Of a stretch of 64,000 nt of DNA, positions 19,918 to 28,417 are shown piece by piece. The DNA comes from Minwuia thermotolerans. GTDB taxonomy: Bacteria; Pseudomonadota; Alphaproteobacteria; Minwuiales; Minwuiaceae. Within the stretch, counting starts at the first letter, position 1, and each line of letters opens with the position of its first letter. The stretch covers positions 1-64,000 of the forward strand of contig BQJF01000008.1 in the NCBI GenBank assembly GCA_021604565.1. The letters are read 5' to 3'. The translations under genes and the position numbers were made by a program. The notes below the pieces were generated by a model that worked only from the letters and a program-made list of their open reading frames with translations, searched no databases and had not been told where the DNA came from.

Positions 19918-20619
19918 TCATGACAGCCCCAGCAGGCGATCCTGCAGTGCGGCATCGGCAGCAAAGGCATCCATCGGTCCGGTGTGGGCGATGCGACCGT
20001 CGTCGATCACCGCCATGTCGCGGCCCAGAGATCGGGCAAAGTTGAAATTCTGCTCCACGAGCAGGATCGTCGTGCTCTCGGCGATCTCCCGGAACGCCTC
20101 CGCCATTGCGTTGATGATGGCGGGGGCGAGGCCCTTGGTGGGTTCATCGATCAGGATCAGGTCACGGGGTTCGATGATGGCGCGTGCCACGGACAGCATC
20201 TGCTTCTGGCCGCCTGACAGCGACCATGCCTGCTTGGTCCAGAACTGTTCCAGCGCCGGGAACAGGCTGTGGACGCGTTTCAGTCTTGCCGCATCGAACT
20301 GCCCCTTGCTGGTGGCAAGCACCATGTTCTCCGCAACCGTCAGTCCGCCGAAGATGCCCATGTTCTCGGGTACATAGGCGATGCCCTTGCGGGCAATGTC
20401 GGCTGTGTGCATGCCGGTGATGTCCTGGCCACGCAGCCGCACCGAACCGGGGGAGGGACGCCACAGCCCCATGATCGACCGCAGGGTCGTGGTCTTGCCG
20501 GCACCGTTGCGCCCCAGCAGCACGAAGACGCCACCTTCCGGCACCTCCAGCGTGACGTCGTGCAGGATGGCGTACTGACCGATGCTGGTCTGCATGGCAC
20601 TGATCGACAGCAGGCTCAT
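19918..20619 (-). CDS. livF: Branched-chain amino acid-type ABC transporter ATPase LivF
   Basis: A 233-residue ATPase. Walker A is GRNGAGKTT (about 34-42), the signature LSGGQKQML (about 134), Walker B LILIDEPTKGLAP (about 154) and the H-loop sits in a VEQN sequence (Gln-Asn in place of His, usual for LivF). Its ATG overlaps the livG stop (ATGA). It forms the cytoplasmic ATPase pair with LivG. Confidence 0.92.
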   Translation of the reverse strand: MSLLSISAMQTSIGQYAILHDVTLEVPEGGVFVLLGRNGAGKTTTLRSIMGLWRPSPGSVRLRGQDITGMHTADIARKGIAYVPENMGIFGGLTVAENMVLATSKGQFDAARLKRVHSLFPALEQFWTKQAWSLSGGQKQMLSVARAIIEPRDLILIDEPTKGLAPAIINAMAEAFREIAESTTILLVEQNFNFARSLGRDMAVIDDGRIAHTGPMDAFAADAALQDRLLGLS

Positions 20620-21380
20620 GCTTCCGCCCCTGCGGTGCCGAGGTAGACATCGCGCACGATCTGGCTGTTCATGACTTCTTCCGGCGGCCCGTCGGCAACC
20701 AGCACCCCGTTGTGCAGCACGACGATCCTGTCGGCCAGGGCGCGCACCACATCCATCTTGTGTTCCACCAGCAGCACCGTCTTGGTGGTGTCCTTCTTGA
20801 TCTCGGCAATCAGGTCCAGAACGCCCGGCGCGTGATCCAGCGACATGCCTGCGGTCGGTTCGTCGAACATGTAGATGTCCGGCTCCATGGCCATCAGCAT
20901 CGCCACCTCCAGCTTGCGCTGGTCGCCGTGCGGCAGGGTAGCGGCCGGCATGTGGGCAACGGCGCCGAGACGCGTTGCCTCCAGGTAGTGCTCGGCGCGT
21001 GAGATGATCTCGGTGAAGGTCTCGACGGCGCGAAACAGCCGCCAGCCATGGCCGGAACGGGCCTGAACCACCAGCCGGATGTTCTCCAGCACCGAAAGCT
21101 GCGGAAACAGGTTGGTCAACTGGAACGCGCGACCGATGCCGCGCCGTGCCCGCGCTGACGGGGACAGGCGTGTCAGGTCGCGCCCGCCCTTGATCACCTG
21201 ACCCGCGGAGGCGGAGAGCTGTCCCGACATCAGGTTGAAATAGGTAGTCTTGCCTGCCCCGTTGGGGCCGACGATCACCGTCAGCTCACCGGGATGAAAC
21301 GCGCAGGAGACATGATCGACGGCGACATGTCCGCCAAAGCGGATCGTCAGGTCCCGCGTGATGAGAGAAGCTTCGGTCAT
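20616..21380 (-). CDS. livG: Branched-chain amino acid-type ABC transporter ATPase LivG
   Basis: A 254-residue ATPase with Walker A GPNGAGKTT (about 38-46), a signature region reading LPHGDQRKLEVAML (about 147), Walker B IYMFDEPTAGM (about 167) and the H-loop VEHKMD. The signature begins LPHGD instead of LSGGQ, which is common in the LivG family. It is followed by livF with a 4-base overlap. About 84 bases separate it from the binding-protein gene upstream. Confidence 0.9.
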   Translation of the reverse strand: MTEASLITRDLTIRFGGHVAVDHVSCAFHPGELTVIVGPNGAGKTTYFNLMSGQLSASAGQVIKGGRDLTRLSPSARARRGIGRAFQLTNLFPQLSVLENIRLVVQARSGHGWRLFRAVETFTEIISRAEHYLEATRLGAVAHMPAATLPHGDQRKLEVAMLMAMEPDIYMFDEPTAGMSLDHAPGVLDLIAEIKKDTTKTVLLVEHKMDVVRALADRIVVLHNGVLVADGPPEEVMNSQIVRDVYLGTAGAEA

Positions 21381-21464
21381 GCTTTGGTGTTCCGCGATGG
21401 CCAGCCGGTCCCGCCCCGGATGAGGCAGGACCGGACCGGCACTTTCGTGTCGGATGATACCGGA

Positions 21465-22676
21465 TCAGTTGTTCCGGCCGACAGGGATGTTCATCTCGGA
21501 GGCCGGGATCTCCCGCACCTTCTCCGGGATGGCCCAGTCCACATTGTCATCCACGCGGATCTTGAAGTGGGTCATGTTCTGCAATGCCTGATGATCTTCC
21601 GGCCGGAAGGTCATCGGACCCTTCGGCGTGTCCCAGGTCATGCCTTCCAGGGCCGTGATCAGCGCCTCGGTCTCCAGTTCGGTGGCCGTCTCCAGTGCTT
21701 TCACCACGGCAATCGCGGCAGCCATGCCACCGGCCGTGAAGAAGTCCGGCGGGCTGCCGAAACGCTTCTGGTGTTCCGCGACCAGCCAGTTGTTCTCCGG
21801 ATTGTCATGATTTTCGTAATAGTAGTAGATCGCGCCTTCCATGCCCGGTACCCGCTTGTAGCTGGGCAGGACAGGCAGGATATGACCGCCCGTGGAGATC
21901 TCGATGCCATAGCGCTGGGGTTCCAGTGCCTGGATCTTGCCCATCGGGTCGCCGCCACCGGCGACGTAGATCAGGATGACCTTCCGGCCTTCCTTGTCCT
22001 TCAGCGCATTGAACATGCGCTCCGTTGCGGCGGTGAAGTCAGTGGTCCGCTGAGGCACGTATTCTTCCGTCACGATGGTGGCGCCCGAACCCTTCAACGC
22101 GTCCTTGAAGGCGGCGATGCCGTCCCGACCGAAGGCATAGTCCTCTGCCAGCGTGGCCACGAACAGGTTGGCATCAGGCTTCAGCGCCAGTGCCTGCGCC
22201 TGCATGTCCATCGAGGAGTTGCGCGATGTCTTGAAGACATAGCGGTTGCTGTCTGCACCGGTCAGGCTGTCCGCCACGGCAGGTTCGATCAGCAGGATCC
22301 TCTCGTATTCCTCGGCGATGGGCAGCAGCCCCTTGGTGACGCCGGATGACGTCGCACCGACGGCCAGCAATACCTCGTCATCGCCATAGGCTTCGGCCAG
22401 CACGGCACGGGCGACGTCGGGCTTGAACTGGGTATCCTTGCGGATGATCTCGATGGGCCGACCACGCACCATCATCGTGCCCTTGGTGGCATATTCCAGT
22501 CCCAGTTCGAAGCCTGTCTGGGTCTGCTTCGAGAAGACCTCGAACGTGTGGCCCGAAATGCCGTGGACAAGCGCGATCTTGATCGGGTCTGCGGCGCCGG
22601 CCACGCCGATGGCGGCGGTGCTGGCGATGACGGCACCGAACAGTGCGGCACCGACGTTGCGAATCGACGGTTTCAT
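21465..22676 (-). CDS. ABC transporter substrate-binding protein, Leu/Ile/Val-binding type
   Basis: A 403-residue periplasmic binding protein, first gene of the liv-like operon. Residues 1-28 are a signal peptide ending in GVAGA. The mature part begins DPIKIALVHGISGHTFEVF and follows the two-lobed Peripla_BP_6 fold. The ATG at 22676 has GGAGGAA a few bases upstream; an upstream in-frame ATG adds 13 residues ahead of the signal peptide and is rejected. The ligand is unknown; related proteins bind amino acids, aromatic acids and other carboxylates. Confidence 0.88.
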   Translation of the reverse strand: MKPSIRNVGAALFGAVIASTAAIGVAGAADPIKIALVHGISGHTFEVFSKQTQTGFELGLEYATKGTMMVRGRPIEIIRKDTQFKPDVARAVLAEAYGDDEVLLAVGATSSGVTKGLLPIAEEYERILLIEPAVADSLTGADSNRYVFKTSRNSSMDMQAQALALKPDANLFVATLAEDYAFGRDGIAAFKDALKGSGATIVTEEYVPQRTTDFTAATERMFNALKDKEGRKVILIYVAGGGDPMGKIQALEPQRYGIEISTGGHILPVLPSYKRVPGMEGAIYYYYENHDNPENNWLVAEHQKRFGSPPDFFTAGGMAAAIAVVKALETATELETEALITALEGMTWDTPKGPMTFRPEDHQALQNMTHFKIRVDDNVDWAIPEKVREIPASEMNIPVGRNN

Positions 22677-22779
22677 GATTCCTCCCGGGTTGGACCGTGG
22701 GGCGCGGCGTTGCACCGCTCCGTCCAGTCATCTAGTTTTGCACATCCATGATCGCTTTCGCGCGCAGAGGCACAAGACT

Positions 22780-23385
22780 GTGGAACTACGTACGGAAGAT
22801 TGCTTCCGGGACGGCGACTTTGCCGAGCTGGCCTATCTGAACGCCCCTGTCGGCCTCGTCGTGACCGAGAACCGCGTCATACGCGACTGCAACAACGCAT
22901 TCGCGAACATGTTCGGCTATGCCCGTTCCGAACTCAGGGACCGCCTTTTCGCTGTGCTCTACCCCAGCGAGGCGGAGTTCGTGAACATTCGCGATCGCGG
23001 TGTCCCGGCACTGCGGGCATGCAATACCTACTGGGATGAGCGGGTCATGGCACGCAAGGACGGTGCCCTGTTCTGGTGCCGGGTGCGCGGGCATTCCTTC
23101 ACACCGGACGAGCCGCTGATGCGGGCCGTGTGGAGCTTTTCCGACCTGTCGGAAACCCGCCCCTATGTCCCGTTGACGGCACGCGAGAGAGAGGTGGTTT
23201 CCTTCCTGACCGATGGCCTCACCAGCAAGGAGATCGCGCGAGAGATCGGCCTGTCCTACCGCACGGTGGAAGTCTATCGCGCCCGTATCCTGAAGAAGTT
23301 CGGGGCCAGCAACACCAGCGCCCTGTTCGTTTCGCTGGGCGGTGTCAGCAGCGATCACGTCGTCTCGGACGTGGCGGAGCATTAG
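22780..23385 (+). CDS. PAS-LuxR transcriptional regulator
   Basis: A 201-residue regulator with a PAS domain at about 12-125 (LNAPVGLVVTENRVIRDCNN, then ARKDGALFWCRVRG) and a LuxR-type helix-turn-helix at about 132-190 (LTAREREVVSFLTDGLTSKE, then YRTVEVYRARILKKFG). There is no receiver domain, so it probably senses a ligand or redox state directly through PAS. I chose the GTG at 22780, with AGAGG 9 bases upstream; the longer frame runs through the divergent signal-peptide gene and is not credible. It is divergent from the binding-protein gene, so it likely controls the transport/cyclase/ligase operon. Confidence 0.83.
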   Translation: MELRTEDCFRDGDFAELAYLNAPVGLVVTENRVIRDCNNAFANMFGYARSELRDRLFAVLYPSEAEFVNIRDRGVPALRACNTYWDERVMARKDGALFWCRVRGHSFTPDEPLMRAVWSFSDLSETRPYVPLTAREREVVSFLTDGLTSKEIAREIGLSYRTVEVYRARILKKFGASNTSALFVSLGGVSSDHVVSDVAEH

Positions 23386-23394
23386 ATCGTTCCG

Positions 23395-23562
23395 CTGGCT
23401 GGATGCCTGCATGAACAGGAAATCGACGCTGTCATCCAGCGCCTAGCGTCCGCGCAGCGGCGGGTCCGGTTCATCCAGCGGCAGCGACAGGTTCACCATT
23501 TGACCCGACCTCACCAGCGCGGCAGCGACCTTCACGCGGTCAAGCGGGTCCAGCACAACCCT
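23395..23562 (-). pseudogene. Truncated, decayed copy of the cyclase-family gene
   Basis: This stretch matches the intact cyclase gene at 16751-17692 in the same orientation. 23395-23441 matches 17390-17436 with 2 differences in 47 bases; 36 bases (17437-17472) are missing; 23455-23499 is identical to 17486-17530 over 45 bases and similarity continues to about 17571. At that point the match jumps to 17764-17790, the sequence upstream of the cyclase start, so about 190 bases including the start codon and ribosome site are deleted. The remnant cannot be expressed as a cyclase. It sits between the PAS-LuxR gene and iorA. Confidence 0.85.
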
Positions 23563-23619
23563 GCGGTGCCAGTTGCTCCGTTGCCGCCTTCCCGAGGTGG
23601 ATTGCCTTTGGATACCAGC

Positions 23620-24081
23620 CTACTGAGTGCGCGCGGCGAGCCGCGCGGCGCGGTGGATGCCCTTGCGGATGCGGCCGTAGGTGCCGCAGCGGCAGATGTT
23701 GGTCATCGCATCGTCGATATCGGCATCGCTCGGCAGCGGGTTTTCGGCCAGCAGGGCGGCGGCAGCCATGATCTGGCCGGACTGGCAGTAGCCGCACTGC
23801 GGCACGTCCAGTTCGATCCATGCCTGCTGCACCGGGTGGCAATTGTCCGCCGAGAGACCCTCGATCGTCGTGATCTCGGCGGTGCCGACATCACTGACCG
23901 GCAGCACACATGTGCGCGTCGCGACCCCGTCCAGATGAACCGTGCAGGCACCGCACAGACCCTGGCCGCAGCCGAAGCGGGTACCCGCCAGACCGATGGT
24001 CTCCCGCAGGACCCAGAGCAGGGGCGTGTCCGGTTCGACATCCACTTCCATCGTCCGACCATTTACCTTCAGTGTCAGCAT
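23620..24081 (-). CDS. iorA: (2Fe-2S) small subunit of a molybdenum hydroxylase, IorA-like
   Basis: A 153-residue protein with two [2Fe-2S] clusters. The plant-type cluster ligands are in [16 protein letters not shown] (about 38-53) plus a cysteine at RTCVLPV (about 59-60); the second cluster uses CGYCQSG (about 96) and [13 protein letters not shown] (about 130). It is the electron-transfer subunit partner of the molybdopterin subunit encoded just upstream in the same operon (13-base gap). This two-subunit arrangement without a separate FAD subunit is that of isoquinoline 1-oxidoreductase and related aldehyde oxidases. Confidence 0.88.
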   Translation of the reverse strand: MLTLKVNGRTMEVDVEPDTPLLWVLRETIGLAGTRFGCGQGLCGACTVHLDGVATRTCVLPVSDVGTAEITTIEGLSADNCHPVQQAWIELDVPQCGYCQSGQIMAAAALLAENPLPSDADIDDAMTNICRCGTYGRIRKGIHRAARLAARTQ

Positions 24082-24094
24082 GCGGGATCTCCGG

Positions 24095-26260
24095 TCAGAT
24101 GTTCAGGCCATGGCGGGACAGGGGCAGGGTACGGATGCGGCGTCCCGTTGCTGCGAAGATCGCGTTGGTCAGGGCGGCGGCAACCGGCGGGGCACCAGGC
24201 TCGCCGAGGCCAGTCGGCGGTTCGGCGCTGGGAACGAAATGCACCTCGACGTCAGGCGCTTCGTGCAGGCGCAACACCTCGTAGTCATGGAAGTTGCTCT
24301 GCTCCACCCGTCCACCCTGGATCGTGATCTCGCAGCGCAGCGTGTTCTCCAGGCCCCAGATCACCGCGCCATGCACCTGAGATTCGGCGATTGCCGGGTT
24401 GACCACGACGCCGCAATCGACGGCGCAGACGATGCGGTGAATCCGCAGTGCACCGTCTTCGGTGAAGGAGATTTCCGCCACCTCGGCGACATAGGTCCCG
24501 AATGACCGGTGCACCGCCAGGCCCTGGAACCGGCCCGGCGGCGGCTTGCCCCAGTCCGCCTTCTCCGCCACCAGATCCATCACACCGAGATAGCGCGGTT
24601 CCTCCGCCAGCAGCCTGCGCCGGTAGGTGAGGGGGTCCTGGTCCGCGGCGTGGGCGCATTCGTCGATTGCGGCCTCCTTGCAGAAACCGGAGAAGGAATG
24701 CTGCACGGACCGGTGGGAACCGTTCGGAACGGGAATGTCCATGATCTCGTCTTCGGTCTTCAGCTTGCCGACCGCATAGGGAAACGGATTGCTCTGCACG
24801 AAGGATGTGCCAAGCCCCGCAAGCATGTTCACATCACCCAGCAGGGCCTGGACCGGCAGCCACGAGAACTCGGGGAAATTTTCGGCAATCGCCTTCTGGA
24901 AGGAGGATGGGGAGGCGATCCTGGTGTGCCATTCCTCCGGTGTACCGTCGGCCCCGAGCGCGATCTGGAACCTGGCGCGGGTAACCGGGCGGTAGAAATC
25001 GTGCTGCATGTCCTCTTCGCGCGTCCACAGCAGACGCACGGGCTGCTCGACTTCCTTCGCGATGGTCACGGCCTGCTTCACGAAGTCACTTTCCAGCCGT
25101 CGTCCGAAGCCGCCGCCCAGGTGCGTGACATTGACCTCGATCTCCTGCCGCGGCAGGCCCGTGACCACCGCCGCCGCTGCGGCGGCGCCATGCAGGTTCT
25201 GTGTCGGGACCCAGAGGCGGCAGGACGTCGGCGTCACATGCGCCGTGCAGTTCATCGGCTCCAGCGGCTGGTGCGCCAGGAACGGTGCCTGGTATTCGAC
25301 GTCGAGCCGCTGGGTGGCGTCCGGGAACGGTTCCTTGTCCATCTTCTGCATCGATGCTTCGAGCATCCGGGTGAAATCTTCCGAGTTCCTGTTCGCGTTG
25401 GGTCCGTTGTCGAACGTGATGGTCAGTGCCTCCAGACCCTTCAGCGCCCGCCAGTGGCTGTCGGCAACGACGGCCATGCCGTCTTCCAGGGCCACGACCT
25501 TGCGCACGCCGGGCATCGCCATCGCTGCGGCCTTGTCGAAGGACGCCACCTTGCCGCCGAAGACCGGTGACTGCGCCACGGTCGCGTAGAGCATGCCGGG
25601 CAGATTCACGTCGATGCCGTAGATCGCACCGCCAGAGATCTTCGCGGGTGTGTCCAGCCGGGGAACCGGCCTGCCAATCAACCTGAACCGGTCGGGCGTC
25701 TTCGGGACCGGATCATCGGGTGGCACCAGTTGCGCGGCGGCCTCCGCCAGTTCACCGAAACCCAGCGACTTGCCGGACGGATGGCTGACAACGGAATTGG
25801 CAACGCTGCATTCCCCCGGTTTTACGTTCCATCTCTGGGCGGCAGCCTCGACGAGCATCGCGCGCGCCGCAGCCCCCAGCTTGCGCAGCTTGACCCAGTA
25901 AGAACTGACCGAGTTGCTGCCCCCCGTGACCTGGATGAAGTAGCTCGGGTTGTCGAAGGCAGGATCGTAAGGGGCAAAGGTCGTCCGGATACGGCTCCAG
26001 TCCGCGTCCATCTCGTCCGCCACCAGCATGGTCAGCGCGGTCTGGACTCCCTGGCCCATTTCCGTGGAGGGGACGATGAAGTTGATGCCGCCATCGGTGT
26101 CGATGTGCAGCCAGGCATTGCGGAACCGCTGCTCCTCCCGCGTCGTGGCGAAGGATGCGATGGGGTCCAGTTCGTGACTGCCACAGCCGATCAGCAGTCC
26201 GGCGGACGCGCCGAGGCCCAGTTGCAGGAACCGGCGTCTGCTCAGTTCGGAAACGCTCAC
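24095..26260 (-). CDS. iorB: Molybdopterin-binding subunit of a xanthine-oxidase-family hydroxylase, IorB-like, Tat-exported
   Basis: A 721-residue molybdenum-cofactor subunit. The N-terminus carries a twin-arginine signal (SRRRFLQLG, residues 8-16) followed by a hydrophobic run ending LLIGCGS, which looks like a lipobox, so the mature enzyme may be periplasmic and lipid-anchored. Downstream motifs of the family are present, such as [15 protein letters not shown] (about 415) and [18 protein letters not shown] (about 690), the last containing the active-site glutamate. I prefer the GTG at 26260, with GGAG 8 bases upstream; a GTG at 26269 and an ATG at 26368 are alternatives. No cytochrome c subunit gene is adjacent, so the electron acceptor is unclear. 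Confidence 0.85.
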   Translation of the reverse strand: MSVSELSRRRFLQLGLGASAGLLIGCGSHELDPIASFATTREEQRFRNAWLHIDTDGGINFIVPSTEMGQGVQTALTMLVADEMDADWSRIRTTFAPYDPAFDNPSYFIQVTGGSNSVSSYWVKLRKLGAAARAMLVEAAAQRWNVKPGECSVANSVVSHPSGKSLGFGELAEAAAQLVPPDDPVPKTPDRFRLIGRPVPRLDTPAKISGGAIYGIDVNLPGMLYATVAQSPVFGGKVASFDKAAAMAMPGVRKVVALEDGMAVVADSHWRALKGLEALTITFDNGPNANRNSEDFTRMLEASMQKMDKEPFPDATQRLDVEYQAPFLAHQPLEPMNCTAHVTPTSCRLWVPTQNLHGAAAAAAVVTGLPRQEIEVNVTHLGGGFGRRLESDFVKQAVTIAKEVEQPVRLLWTREEDMQHDFYRPVTRARFQIALGADGTPEEWHTRIASPSSFQKAIAENFPEFSWLPVQALLGDVNMLAGLGTSFVQSNPFPYAVGKLKTEDEIMDIPVPNGSHRSVQHSFSGFCKEAAIDECAHAADQDPLTYRRRLLAEEPRYLGVMDLVAEKADWGKPPPGRFQGLAVHRSFGTYVAEVAEISFTEDGALRIHRIVCAVDCGVVVNPAIAESQVHGAVIWGLENTLRCEITIQGGRVEQSNFHDYEVLRLHEAPDVEVHFVPSAEPPTGLGEPGAPPVAAALTNAIFAATGRRIRTLPLSRHGLNI

Positions 26261-26351
26261 GATTGTCACTCCGAGTCCCTGACGCGGTCGATGCCCGCGC
26301 GTCTGAAGCCTGTTCGCAGGGAACCCTCTCGTCAAATGAATTTGGGCATTA

Positions 26352-26377
26352 TTTACAATATTCGTCAAATATGTAAA
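26352..26377. promoter_or_regulatory. Candidate TetR operator between iorB and its regulator
   Basis: An imperfect inverted repeat with outer arms TTTACA (26352-26357) and TGTAAA (26372-26377), and inner AATAT / AATAT-like sequence, lies in the only AT-rich part of the 126-base divergent gap, 9 bases before the tetR ATG. Position and symmetry fit a TetR-family autoregulatory site that would also cover the iorBA promoter. Confidence 0.5.
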
Positions 26378-26386
26378 ATCCGAGCC

Positions 26387-26962
26387 ATGGATGACATGGA
26401 AACCTACGAGAATGTCCTCAGGGTCTTCGCCGGGTACGGGTTCGGCAAGGCGTCGATGGCGGAAATTGCCTCCGCGGCGAATGTTTCACGTCAGACGCTC
26501 TACAACCGTTTCCGGACCAAGAAGGCCGTGCTGAGCTGGGCTGCGGCGGGCTTCACCGAGGTCTGCATGGCGCGGGCCGTGGCGCGGCTGGCGGATCAGG
26601 AGACGGATACCGAAACGGCGATGACAGGATGCTTCATGGCGTGGATCAGCGACGTGCTGCCCCTGTTGCGATCCTCGCCTCACGGGGTGGAAATCCTGGA
26701 CATGGGGGTGGACACCCAGCGCCGCGAGAACGTGGACCGCGTGGCACGGATGTCGGCGCATCTGGCGGACTTCATGCTGGATCGCGGTATCTGCCGGAAC
26801 GCCCCGGACGCGGAGGGCCGTGCCTTCCTGCTGATCATGGCGTCGAAGGGTCTGTTGCTGGAAAGCCAGGACACGGCAACCTTCGAGGCCGGAATGCGGC
26901 GGGCGGTGCAGGCGGTCCTGCTGCTGGAGCCATCCGGCGAGACGACAACAGGGGAGGGCTGA
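26387..26962 (+). CDS. TetR-family transcriptional regulator
   Basis: A 191-residue TetR repressor. The DNA-binding domain is at about 8-52 (GFGKASMAEIASAANVSRQT then YNRFRTKKAVL), followed by a ligand-binding helical domain of ordinary length. The ATG at 26387 is the first that yields a normal N-terminus; a longer upstream frame overlaps iorB. It is divergent from iorB-iorA, its probable target, and is followed by the DUF1653 gene after 4 bases and then an acyl-CoA dehydrogenase pair. The inducer is unknown but may be the hydroxylase substrate. Confidence 0.87.
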   Translation: MDDMETYENVLRVFAGYGFGKASMAEIASAANVSRQTLYNRFRTKKAVLSWAAAGFTEVCMARAVARLADQETDTETAMTGCFMAWISDVLPLLRSSPHGVEILDMGVDTQRRENVDRVARMSAHLADFMLDRGICRNAPDAEGRAFLLIMASKGLLLESQDTATFEAGMRRAVQAVLLLEPSGETTTGEG

Positions 26963-26966
26963 ACCG

Positions 26967-27182
26967 ATGGACGACTGGACACCGACGCACCGCCACTACA
27001 AGGGCGGGCTCTATCGTGTGCTGCACACGGCGCTGCACAGCGAGACGGAGGAGAAGCTGGTGATCTACCAGAGCGCCGACCGTCGCATCTGGGCTCGCCC
27101 CTACGACATGTTTCACAGCCCGGACCCGAGCGGGACGGGGAAGCGGTTCTCGCCGATTGAGGGGGACGAACCGGTCCGTTAG
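26967..27182 (+). CDS. DUF1653-domain protein
   Basis: A 71-residue protein that is almost entirely a DUF1653 domain: HYKGGLYRVLHTALHSETEE (about 10-29), then IYQSADRRIWARPYDMF and a C-terminal RFSPIE. The domain is widespread in bacteria and has no assigned function. It starts 4 bases after the tetR stop and precedes the acyl-CoA dehydrogenase gene by 32 bases, so all may share a transcript. Confidence 0.85.
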   Translation: MDDWTPTHRHYKGGLYRVLHTALHSETEEKLVIYQSADRRIWARPYDMFHSPDPSGTGKRFSPIEGDEPVR

Positions 27183-27214
27183 GCTGCCTGATCCGGGGGA
27201 GGGCAACAGCAGAT

Positions 27215-28417
27215 ATGTCAGAGCAGCCAGAGATTGATTACGAAGCATTCAGGGAGGAGGTGCGTGCCTTCCTGGCCACGCACCTGCCCGACGACATTCG
27301 GGAGGCGACGCGGCTGACCGCCAGCATGTTCCCGCACATGCCCACGGCCATTGCCTGGCAGAAGATCCTGCATCGGCAGGGCTGGGCCGCGCCGCACTGG
27401 CCGGTTGAGTTCGGCGGACCGGGCTGGGACCTGCACCAGCAGATGATCTTCCGCGAGGAGCAGGATCTCGCCGGAGCACCGTCGACCATCATGCAGGGGC
27501 TGTTCATGTGCGGGCCCGTGCTGATGGGCCACGGCACGAAGGCGCAGCAGGAGTACTACCTGCCGCGGCTGCTGTCGGCGGAGCACATCTGGTGCCAGGG
27601 CTATTCGGAACCGGCCTCCGGCTCCGACCTGGCCAGCCTGAAGATGTCGGCGGTGCCTGACGGCGATGACTACATCCTGAACGGCAGCAAGATCTGGACG
27701 TCGAACGCGCATGAGGCGAGCCACATGTTCCTGCTGGTCCGGACCTCGACCGAGGGGCGGCCGCAGCAGGGCATCACCTTCCTGCTGCTGGAGATGGACA
27801 CACCCGGGATCACGGTGGAGCCGATCATCAACCTGAACGGGGTGCAGGAGCAGAACCAGGTCTTCTTCGATGACGTGCGGGTGCCCCAGGCCAATCGCGT
27901 CGGCGCGGAGAATGACGGCTGGACCGTCGCCAAGTACCTGCTGGAGTTCGAACGGAGCATGAGCTACGCCGCGCCGCTGAAGAAGCGGTTGCGCCAGATC
28001 CGCCGCTCCGCCTCGGAGGAAGTTGCCGCCGACGGCACCCCCCTGATCGACGACCGCGTGTTCCGGCGCAAGCTGGCGGAGGCGGAGATCAATGCCCGCG
28101 CCTTCATCGCCACGGAAATGCGGGTGAACGAGGAAACGGCGGCGGGCGGCTCCCCTGGTCCCGCAGCTTCCGTGCTGAAGATTGCCGGGGCGGATGCGCG
28201 TCAGGCGCTGGACAAGCTCTGGCTGCAGACGGTCGGCCTGAATGGTGTGCCGCTGCAGCCGGAGGCGCTTGTGCCGGGGAACAATGTCGCCTCTCTGGTG
28301 CCGGACCATGCGCTGACGGCCATGGCGACCTGGCTCGATGACCGGTCCACGACCATTGCGGGCGGCAGTGCGGAGGTGCAGCGCAGCATCGTCGCCAAGG
28401 CCGTCCTGGGACTGTGA
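27215..28417 (+). CDS. Acyl-CoA dehydrogenase, large partner of a pair
   Basis: A 400-residue flavoprotein of the acyl-CoA dehydrogenase family. FAD/substrate blocks are WCQGYSEPASGSDLASLKM (about 129), YILNGSKIWTSNAHEA (about 153) and the C-terminal IAGGSAEVQRSIVAKAVLGL (about 381). The classic RxQFGxxxxxxQ signature is not apparent in this subunit, although it is present in the next gene. Such unequal pairs (for example pimeloyl-CoA or steroid side-chain dehydrogenases) work as heteromers. The start at 27215 is supported by GGGGGAGGG upstream. The next gene overlaps its stop. Confidence 0.87.
   Translation: MSEQPEIDYEAFREEVRAFLATHLPDDIREATRLTASMFPHMPTAIAWQKILHRQGWAAPHWPVEFGGPGWDLHQQMIFREEQDLAGAPSTIMQGLFMCGPVLMGHGTKAQQEYYLPRLLSAEHIWCQGYSEPASGSDLASLKMSAVPDGDDYILNGSKIWTSNAHEASHMFLLVRTSTEGRPQQGITFLLLEMDTPGITVEPIINLNGVQEQNQVFFDDVRVPQANRVGAENDGWTVAKYLLEFERSMSYAAPLKKRLRQIRRSASEEVAADGTPLIDDRVFRRKLAEAEINARAFIATEMRVNEETAAGGSPGPAASVLKIAGADARQALDKLWLQTVGLNGVPLQPEALVPGNNVASLVPDHALTAMATWLDDRSTTIAGGSAEVQRSIVAKAVLGL

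Noticed and set aside
22423-22779. An N-terminal extension of 119 codons on the PAS-LuxR regulator.
   Set aside because: It runs antisense through the signal peptide of the divergent binding-protein gene; the GTG at 22780 with AGAGG gives a complete PAS-LuxR protein.
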